Source: Eutrigla gurnardus
Taxonomy: Eukaryota > Chordata > Actinopteri > Perciformes > Triglidae
Assembly (NCBI GenBank): GCA_963514095.1
Contig: OY741277.1
Location: 10,835,637 to 10,899,636, forward strand
Reading direction: 5' to 3'
DNA length: 64,000 nucleotides
Shown here: in pieces, positions 55,911 to 64,000 of the stretch
Layout of the letters: each line of letters starts with the position of its first letter
How positions within the stretch are numbered: the first letter of the stretch is position 1
Translations under genes and position numbers: made by a program
The notes under the pieces: generated by a model
What the model saw: the letters and a program-made list of their open reading frames with translations, nothing else
Databases searched by the model: none
What the model was told of the DNA's origin: nothing

Positions 55911-58430
55911 CGGTGATGCATTTGGGATTACTGTGATGTGATGCTTCTGGCTCTGTGAAGTCGCCTGTTTGCAGAGTAAACAGTAGAATTAGCACAATGC
56001 TACAAGCTACACACTACAGCGTAATCTACCTGGAATGCTCACATGCTCATATTTGAATTGGCTTGCACACTGTGTTGCTGGAAGATGTTGCTCTGCGATG
56101 CCTCAAAAATTGAACGGAGATCAACAACTTTGTCGGAGCCCTGAGCAGCGTCACCCTTGTGCTCTACTAAAGCAATGAATGAGGAGGCTGCGATCTGTGA
56201 CGCAGCACTGCTGTCGGTCTGAAGACGACCTATAGCAGAACAGAACGGGTGGTTCGTGTTTAACCTTGGTCTCAATGTCACTCACCAGCCTCATGTTTCT
56301 CCCCAACAGCCCTCCCCTTCTCTGCCAGCCCACAACACCACCACCACAAGCCCCCACCCACAGTTGGTGTGTTTGAGCTTCTCAGCAGGGGTCCTGCAGT
56401 TCCAGAGATATGTGTGGGAGGCGTGTGAGTGCATGAGTGTGTGTGTGTGTACGTGCATATATGTTTGTTTGTGCACAAGCATGTGTGTAGCCTTTTGGCT
56501 TCGCACTGGATGTGCTAATGTGATAATTGAGTATTCCAAGTTCTGCCTGCAACTGTGTCACCATGCGCAAACGCCGACACATGCACACACACACACACAC
56601 ACAGCTGCTTTTTCTCAGAATAACTTCCCCACTTCTTGATGACAGTGTTGCATAGTTAGTGATAACACATGCAGAGACTAATCTGTTCTAATCTTTATTT
56701 GTTGCTTTTCTGCTTTAAGATAGTGTCTCGCATCATCTCAGGCACATTAAGCCATGTATTTTTTTCCATTGCATTCCTTAAAACATTTATGAAAACCCTA
56801 TAGCCAAAACATGCTAAGAGATTATTTATTTGAATCATTCTCCTGTGAACGTATGTTCATAAAATGAAAAAAAAAATGTTATTTTTATGCGGTTTCTGAA
56901 TCGTTAAATGTAATTATGAAGTCTAGAAAAACACCAAAGATGTGAGAAACTGCACATAACAGAGAATGTTTAAAGGAGACTGCTTCCCGACCAGTGGGAC
57001 ATAATGTGCTCTCTCCCTCTCTTCTCCCCATTTTCATGCACTGTCTCAAGCAGAGAGATGTCTCAAGAATCCCGTTAAAGGAGCCACTAGTGCGCCGAGG
57101 AACCGGTGAGCAGCATCCAGAGACCAGCAGTCGTCCCCTGCCTGAAAGTCTGGGGAGCAGCGAACTGAAGAGTCGATGCGTTCAGAAGCCAGTAGGTCAT
57201 AACTGTACTCCAAGGCTCCAGGCAAACACATCACAGACAAAACCAGAAAATCACTCTCTGGCTTTCAATATTGATCACTTCTCACAAATTCACCAACGCA
57301 CACACACGCACACACACACACACACACACGCATCCACACATCACATGTCAGAGAAATCAATGAACAGACACATTTACACTGGCTGTGGACCAAGTCATTC
57401 TAGTAGCATGTGTTTTTTGAGAGTTGTGCGTGAGATCGAGTGTTTATATGCATGACACGAGAAACGAGGAGAGAGTTGAAAAGTTGAATCTAGAAAGTTC
57501 TGTGAAGATTTTTAACAAACGATTGTGGTCGGGTGGGGGTTGTGGTGGTGGTGGTGGTGGTGGTGGTGGGGAGGGACTATAGAGAGAGGAGGCGTAAAGG
57601 AGGCGTTGTCGGAAGGAGAAGAGAGGAGGGGATTAGGGTTGGCGGTTCGCTGTCGAACCAGCATCGATACAACGGCAGCATTTGCCTAATCCCCTGGTAA
57701 TGGGAGCTTAGCAGCCTCCTCGGACACACAAACACTCCCACTGCCTCCTCCTCTGCTCTGCTCCTCTCTTCTCCTTTCCTGCCCTCTTCCCTCCTCATTT
57801 ACATAACATTAGAAACATTAAGGCGGCTCCAACAAGGCCCCATTGTGTGCGTGTTGGTTTTGGGTCCCACTGCGTCGGCCCCAAGGCTTTGGAGAGGAGA
57901 AGAGCAGAATGAGTCAGGACATCACAGAAGCTTGTCCACTGTTTTGTCTCTTAGAGATGGTTTGTGTGCCTCTAAAGGACTTATTGAAAGGAGAGAGAGG
58001 GGGAAAGGGAGACGGAGAAAGTGATTAATGCTTCTCTGAGAGTCCGGAGCTGGTGATCCGATTGGAGACAAGTCCAACACGTCAGCTGCAACATCCCGAA
58101 AGTACGCAGGCTTTAGTTGAGATAGGTGTCGTCTGCTTTTCTGATAATTAATTAGGCTGGAGTAATGCTTTCATGGTCTCATGGATGCTTCTTGGCACCA
58201 GAGTTGTTTTTCAGGGCTGAAGTTCAGACATCAAGGTGACAGAACCGATAAACAGAGCTGAGCTATTCACCTAACTGAGGCACTGTTTACTCAGTCGGCC
58301 AGACATTCACATCTTTATTACCATGAAACTATTCAATTTACTATTTAAGGCAGTAGCTTTTAAACCGTAACATTCTCAGCTGTCTGTGAATATTTTAAAT
58401 GATTAACAACCTCAACATATTTGTATCGAT
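55911..58430. other. non-coding, no gene supported
   Basis: Small CA tracts at 56580-56603 and 57297-57330 and a (GGT)n at 57541-57567. 57590-58160 is a less repetitive, GC-balanced patch with TAATTAATTAGG at about 58146 that could be conserved regulatory DNA. A possible 53-bp exon at 57053-57105 has splice-like edges but no partner. Confidence 0.4.
57541..57567. repeat. (GGT)n microsatellite
   Basis: About nine GGT units. Confidence 0.9.
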
Positions 58431-58597
58431 GATTATAAAACATAAATCATGTTACTGGTGTACTCTGTAGCTAGTTAAGCTATGTGTATTAATAATACAC
58501 ATAGCTTAACTAGCTACAGAGTACACCAGTAACATGATTATAAAACATAAATCATGTTACTGGTGTACTCTGTAGCTAGTTAAGATATGTGTATTAT
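58431..58597. repeat. 95-bp perfect palindrome plus third direct copy
   Basis: 58445-58539 is a perfect inverted repeat with arms of 47 bases around one central base at 58492. The segment 58431-58491 then recurs directly at 58536-58596, 105 bp on, with one mismatch (AAGCTATG to AAGATATG). The single strand could form a long hairpin. Confidence 0.97.
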
Positions 58598-60608
58598 TTA
58601 TACAAAATAATAATTATAGAATGATGCCGACATTACTGAATACTAGATAATACCGTATGTTGCCATATATTTGGAATTAATAAATAAAATATATATGTAA
58701 AAAATAAATTCTCCTATTATGTTTTCAGTAACAAATTATGGAAGCATAGTGTGGGAAAACGTGGCCCTCTGAATCCAGGAATTAGGAGCCAACATTTATT
58801 TATTTTTTGTTAAAAAGGCTCCAGTCCACAGTTTAAACTGATAAATGTTTTCAGAAATATAGATGACAGAAATACACATCTAGCTCTAACATTGTGCACA
58901 ACAGCAATTTAACACTATCTTTTATTTCCCTGTTCGGCCTGTAAACAGATTGTGATGCACGCTAATATCAGTCCTTTAGATTATCGTGAAATTATACAAA
59001 TAATATCCATGGTTGTCAAAGAGCGAGAAAAGATACAATTTATGCCGCACATATTTTTCACCATAATAAAACATTTTAAATGAGTTTGAATAGTAAATTT
59101 GACAACCAGATTCTAACAAATTAGTTGATGGAAATTTGAGAAAACATTTTTGTTATTTTTCAATATACTTTTTTTATTTTGTATTATGTAATTTCATTAA
59201 TTAGTACTATTAACTTGTAACTAGTGCATAATAACAATGGATTGTGTCTGAGATTTTAAAGTAAATATACTACAATGCAGACCAACAAACTGCAGTGTCA
59301 CAGCACATACTGACACTGTACCAAAGATCTTTATTTGTAAAAGGGAAAAACCAGCCTGCAATTATTCATCGAATTAATCACAAACTCAGAACCGGCAGAG
59401 AGAGAGACAGAATAGTAACAGTACTCAATGTTTCTGTTTTTCTCTAACTTTCCCTTATTCCTCTCTTTCATTTAGTCCTTTAAAGCAGAGTATTCAGTTG
59501 GCTTCAAAGCTCTGTGCAGAGCTCGGTTGGGGGCCTTCAAAGCCCCCTGTCTGTCGGCAGGTTTAGGCACAGAGAAAGCTTCTTGTTCTTTAAGGATTTG
59601 GCTCACAAATAACGCCCAGCCAGGGCCAAGGCAACTAGCTTGCACCCTGACAGGATAGTAGACAGACTTCTGCATTTTAGTGGTGTGTTTTTGGGGGCTA
59701 TTCCTGCATCTATCTGAGTGAGTAATTGCTCTGATTGGCTTTGGTCTGATGTTTTCTATACTGTCCTCTTCTTAGAAATGTTTAATGTGCTCAAAAGAAA
59801 ATGTCCTTGTGAATGTTTGCAGTACCTGTAATTGAGATCTCATATTAGTTTCTTATTTCAAGGTGTACTTTTCTTATTGCATTTTTTATTTAATTTTAAC
59901 AATTAAAAGTATTTGAAATTAACAATTAGCCGTTAATTTATTTTAAATAACCAATTTATGTTTCAGGTATAATAATATAACATTGATACATTGTTGTATT
60001 TTAAACATCAATTTAATGATTGCAGTGCTTTAGTACAGTGCTTGTTTGTTAGGTATGATGGGTTCAAATACGCCCCAAAGACGATATCACATAATGATTT
60101 TCTTTTTTACACTCTGTGCTCCTTAATTAAAACACGTGTGGTGCTGTGATGATAGTTGATATGATATTGTTGACATCAGAACACTTTTATATGTCATGGG
60201 TCAGAGTGTTTCTGTCTTCAGTCTTGGTTAAATGGAAACTTACACACAAACAAAACAACAGGTTTTTGAGCTTTATACTTAAGAAGGGAGGAGACACACA
60301 CGTCCTCTGGCCAATCATTATCAGATACAAGTTTGGTTAAGAACATTATTTTTTGACAGGGTAGTTTTCTGCCAGGCAAACAGGTAAATCAAACTGTATA
60401 TGCAGAAAAGCAGAAATAGAAAATATATTTATTGCTGTTACCTCTGTGTACGTTGGACTCATTTAAAAATATATATTTGCAGTGATTAATTATTATTTGG
60501 GTGCATTGGCATTTAGTCAGTTGCTGTTTTTAAATAGTTTTCTATTATTTTTTAGACTTTGTGTATTTGTCATCGCTTGTGAGTAATTAGTTTGCAGGTT
60601 TACTGCAA

Positions 60609-60610
<2 letters not shown>
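58598..60610. other. non-coding, no gene supported
   Basis: AT-rich. A GC-richer patch at 59470-59680 stands out and is open on the minus strand for 67 codons, but no domain is recognised. Confidence 0.4.

Positions 60611-60684
<74 letters not shown>
60611..60684. repeat. (GT)n microsatellite
   Basis: Perfect GT repeat, about 37 units. Confidence 0.97.
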
Positions 60685-60685
<1 letters not shown>

Positions 60686-61419
60686 TGCAGTAGAGTTTTT
60701 GTGGGATTATTGCAGTGTGTTCGGCGTCTCATGTCTGTATTATTGGGCTGTGCACCATACTGTAGGGGCTAAAGAGATATATATGTTGGCGTGCATATAG
60801 TGTGCCCATTATGACAGACATTTACTGACACAACAGTCAAACACATGCATAAGGATCACTAGTTGTGATACAGTAATAAGATCGATGGTAGCTGATCTGT
60901 TTGTTTTCAAGCAATTTAGTGAGAATATTATACAGCGGACCCAGAAAGTGTAATGAGTGATGCATTTACTGCAAAGACTCATATGTTTGTCCCGTCAGAC
61001 TGCAGCACAGAATATTAGCAAGAGCAACAGGAGAAGGAGCTCCAATGCTCCGTATATAAACATAAACAAAACAAGTTTACGAGTGTAAACCACACCACTA
61101 TCAAGGAATGCAGCAGTAGAAAGCCGGCTCTCAAATATGAATGAAAGTTCACCTTTAATGATATGATTATGCAAATAAGGAACATTATTCATTTAAATTA
61201 GCTGTATTAGCTCAATGTTTTAACACAGTATCAAGTTGGTTCTTCCATTCTTTGGACATGATACCTACTTTTGTGTTGTTGTTGTTGTTATGGTCGTCTC
61301 TGTATTCCTTTCACTTGTTTGACACTGCACCTGTTCTGAAGCTCCTCACATTGTGTGTTTACCAGGCTGCGGAGGATCACAGGATTCATAGACACTATAG
61401 CCTTCTCTATTTCTGCTCT
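60685..61419. other. non-coding, nothing recognised
   Basis: AT-rich sequence with a short (GTT)n near 61276. Confidence 0.4.
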
Positions 61420-61485
61420 TATTGTCAGTCGCTTTGGATGAGGGCGTCAGCTAAATGCTTAAATTGTAATTGTAAATGGTAGGCC
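61420..61485 (+). mobile_element. SINE 3' tail
   Basis: GTCAGTCGCTTTGGATGAGG, then GCGTCAGCTAAATGCTTAAA, then TTGTAATTGTAAATG. This is the usual end of a common group of fish SINEs. The head is not recognisable. Confidence 0.65.
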
Positions 61486-62479
61486 TGCCCACATGTTAGC
61501 TCAGTAGTCACAGCACTCTTAAGAAAGCAGTGGATGAGAGGCTGAAGGGACGAGATCGAAATAGGCAGCCATTATAATCAGTCATTCAGCCTTTTGGAGT
61601 AGACATTCACTGTTTGTGGTTTGTTCTAAATTCAAAGGGAACCTCTGTGACCTGCTGGCTTTCACATCGGCCTAAAACCACTCTGCTCTCCCTCTCTCCC
61701 TCCCTCCCTCCCTACCATCTCGTCTTCTCCTGCCTTCCCTTATTCTCTTAAAGTCTCCCTTTCTCCCTCTGCCTCTCTGCCACTCTTTGTCTGTCTTTCT
61801 TTGCACCTCATTGGTAAAGACGCCCATCTTCGTCTAAAGACTGACTTTTTGGAAGTTGAAGTTATGACTTGGTGATTGCGTCAACCGTTGACAATATTTA
61901 TTCTCTTTCACAGAGAAGATTCGGCAATATTGTGATCAGTCCTCGACCTACTCTTTAATTTAACATCCTTCTCAGTGATCACTGAACTCTTAATCTTTTA
62001 AGTCTTTATTTCTATCATTATTTTTTCCAATAATAGTTTGCTTTTCTTCTTGCGTCCAGCTTTGTGAATCTTTCCTGTTGTTTGTGTTGGTCCTTATATT
62101 TGTTACTGCAGTGTGTAACACTCGGAGTCGTGCTCACAATGTATTCTCATGTTCACATTTATATATGGACAGGGGTTATGTGAGGAGAATTGTGGGAGTG
62201 TGCATGGCATGAATTCTAACCAATGAATGACGCCCAGAACTACATACACAGTATTTTAGGCGGAGCCAAGAAAACCGTAATGATGAAGCTCTGATGAAAT
62301 ATGATTGCAGTATTTAATGTTTTCGCTCAGTATTTACTGTGGAGAAAGAATTAAAAACCTTGCTTTTGGTCCTTTCATAACATTATTCATCAACTGCATT
62401 ATCTCCAAAATGTATGTGTAGGGTTTTACTTTATGAGAGCATTTTTGTCATTACTGACTCTTTTGGTTCGGCTTATTCT
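61486..62479. other. non-coding, no gene supported
   Basis: Pyrimidine-rich part at 61680-61800 (CTCCCTCCCTCC), otherwise AT-rich. Confidence 0.4.
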
Positions 62480-62756
62480 TGTTCACGGTCACAGTGGAGG
62501 GGGGGCAGTGACTAGGCCCTTCCAGCATGCAATGAGCAGAGGACAGGGGAACTCCTCAAGCAGCTTGCCAGCGCATCATATGGTGAATATGGATAGACAA
62601 ACAGTCGCACTCAGGGGCAATTTAGACTCTCCGGTCCCCCTGACCTGTGTATGTTTGGGCTGCAGGAGAAAACCCTGGCAAACACGAGGGGGGGACCATG
62701 CAAACGCCACACTCAAACTTGCTAAATGAGCTAACCACTGAGTCGCTGTGCTGCCC
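62480..62756 (-). mobile_element. copy of the GGAT-tailed dispersed repeat, minus strand
   Basis: In minus orientation it carries the family head GGGCAGCACAGCGACTCAGT, then the GTGTGGCGTTTGCATGG and TCTAAATTGCCCCTGAGTGC segments and a diverged 3' part. The terminal GGAT repeat is not preserved. Confidence 0.65.
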
Positions 62757-64000
62757 TGGTATTATTATAGTCACACCCTGTCTCTCTCCATCTCACCTTT
62801 CCTCTCGTCACTGTGCAGTTGGGGAAAATTGCCAGTATGTGTCACTTCCCCAGCAAACTGTGGTTCTCAGCTCTCCGCTGCGCTAATCATATTTCTTCTG
62901 GCAAGTTGTTAGTTCTAGCAGGAGGGAGGCAAAGAGTGGGGGGAGGGGGGGATGGAGATGTGGTGGAGAGACGAAGAGAAACGGTAGAAGGGAGAGCACA
63001 CGGGAAATGACGAAAAAGAAGAGAGGTGGGGACGTGAGTGCCGTAATTAGTCAAGTTTTGCAGTGGCTTATATCTCAGACCCATTTTTATGAGCTGTGTT
63101 GTTGAAGGATACCTGGATCTCTCTCTCTCTCTCTCCCTCCCCTCCTCTCTCCTCGTCCCCTCTCCCTCCCCTCCTGTCTGCGTCTCAGTCTCCACCTTTA
63201 AATAATGCAGTGTGAGAGATGTTTCGTACATACTGAGGAGGTGTCAGCAGACAGTTATGGGAACGTCAGCACCATTGCACCCACCCAAATGACACATACA
63301 CGCGAGCGCGGCCACACGTGCACGTACTTCTGTCATCCCGGTTTAGTGCGGAGCTAAACTCTGCCACACTGAGCAAATAATTAGATGGGTTTATACTGGT
63401 AACGTATAACATTAAGGGCCGGGAACATCAAATAAGCGGTAATGCCACACATTTATACACAAACACAAGCTGAAAAACATAATGACAATGGCAAATATAT
63501 TCAGATGTATTGCATTAAGCCGAGGCCATTACTGTTACACGTTTGCAGTATTTGACAATTTAAATATTTACTGTTAAAATGTAAATGTACATTTATTTAA
63601 TTTGTTATAACAATAAGTCGAATTGGAAAATACACAAGACAATGTGTCTTAATGAATAAAGCTGACATCTTGAATACCCTAAAGTGTATATTACATTCCC
63701 TGTTTAAAAATCAAGCATTTCACTAAATATCATGGTAAAATGATTTTCTCACAGCATCATTTACACTAAAAATATTTGACTTTTCTAAATTTGTTAGAAT
63801 AAGGATTTGTTCGTATTATTCATATACAAATATTATAGATCAATGCCTATACCTATCAACCAAATAGCTGTACACCTTCCTTTGACTGTTCTCAAATAAC
63901 AGAGATGGAGCAGTGATCCACTCTGTGTGAATATTAAGATGTGACAAACTTTACAATTTACAGGAGTTACATTTATTGTCAGTCTGAATTATTCGGGAAG
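62757..64000. other. non-coding, no gene supported
   Basis: A GA-rich patch at 62925-63005, a CT tract at 63119-63136, then AT-rich sequence to the window end. No exon recognised. Confidence 0.4.

Noticed and set aside
57053..57105. Possible 53-bp internal exon with AG and GT edges
   Set aside because: No partner exons in phase nearby, and such edges are common by chance.

Overview
The window looks like nuclear DNA from a teleost fish. It has spliced vertebrate-type genes with GT-AG introns, an AT-rich background, a very high load of (CA/TG)n and (CT/GA)n microsatellites, and dispersed repeats of types common in ray-finned fish: tRNA-derived SINE, L2-like LINE, Tc1/mariner, and a family ending in GGATGGATGG. 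The species cannot be named from this sequence. There is no sign of bacterial, phage or CRISPR content.

Layout. 1-6.6 kb is repeat-rich non-coding DNA: an old local duplication, a SINE with target-site duplications, and a retroelement end with a hammerhead-like motif. 6.6-20.4 kb is a four-unit tandem array. Units 1 and 4 each carry an intact gene for a secreted jacalin-fold lectin of the ZG16 family (coding 8091-9535 and 18278-19696, five coding exons plus one predicted non-coding exon). The two middle units (10.3-13.5 and 13.5-16.7 kb) keep the same flanks but have lost the whole gene, from the promoter TG repeat to the 3' UTR, and carry nested Tc1/mariner-like DNA transposons instead. 20.8-23.3 kb holds a complete four-exon gene on the minus strand for CMTM8, a 173-residue four-pass MARVEL-domain membrane protein. 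It is transcribed tail-to-tail with the second lectin gene.

From 23.3 to 64 kb I find no confidently identified gene. This part holds microsatellites, pieces of fish retroelements (26.2, 32.6, 36.4, 43.9-46.9, 55.5, 61.4, 62.5 kb), a 60-bp minisatellite beside a doubtful coding candidate (48.7-49.9 kb), and a perfect 95-bp palindrome followed by a third copy of its arm (58.4-58.6 kb). Some more complex, less repetitive patches may be conserved regulatory elements, but that cannot be judged from one sequence.

The lectins are predicted to be secreted and to bind glycans. CMTM8 acts at the plasma membrane. Nothing here links them functionally; they are simply neighbours. The most interesting biology is the lectin array: gene duplication, clean gene loss at a microsatellite, transposon capture, and a promoter whose TATA box lies directly beside a long TG tract.
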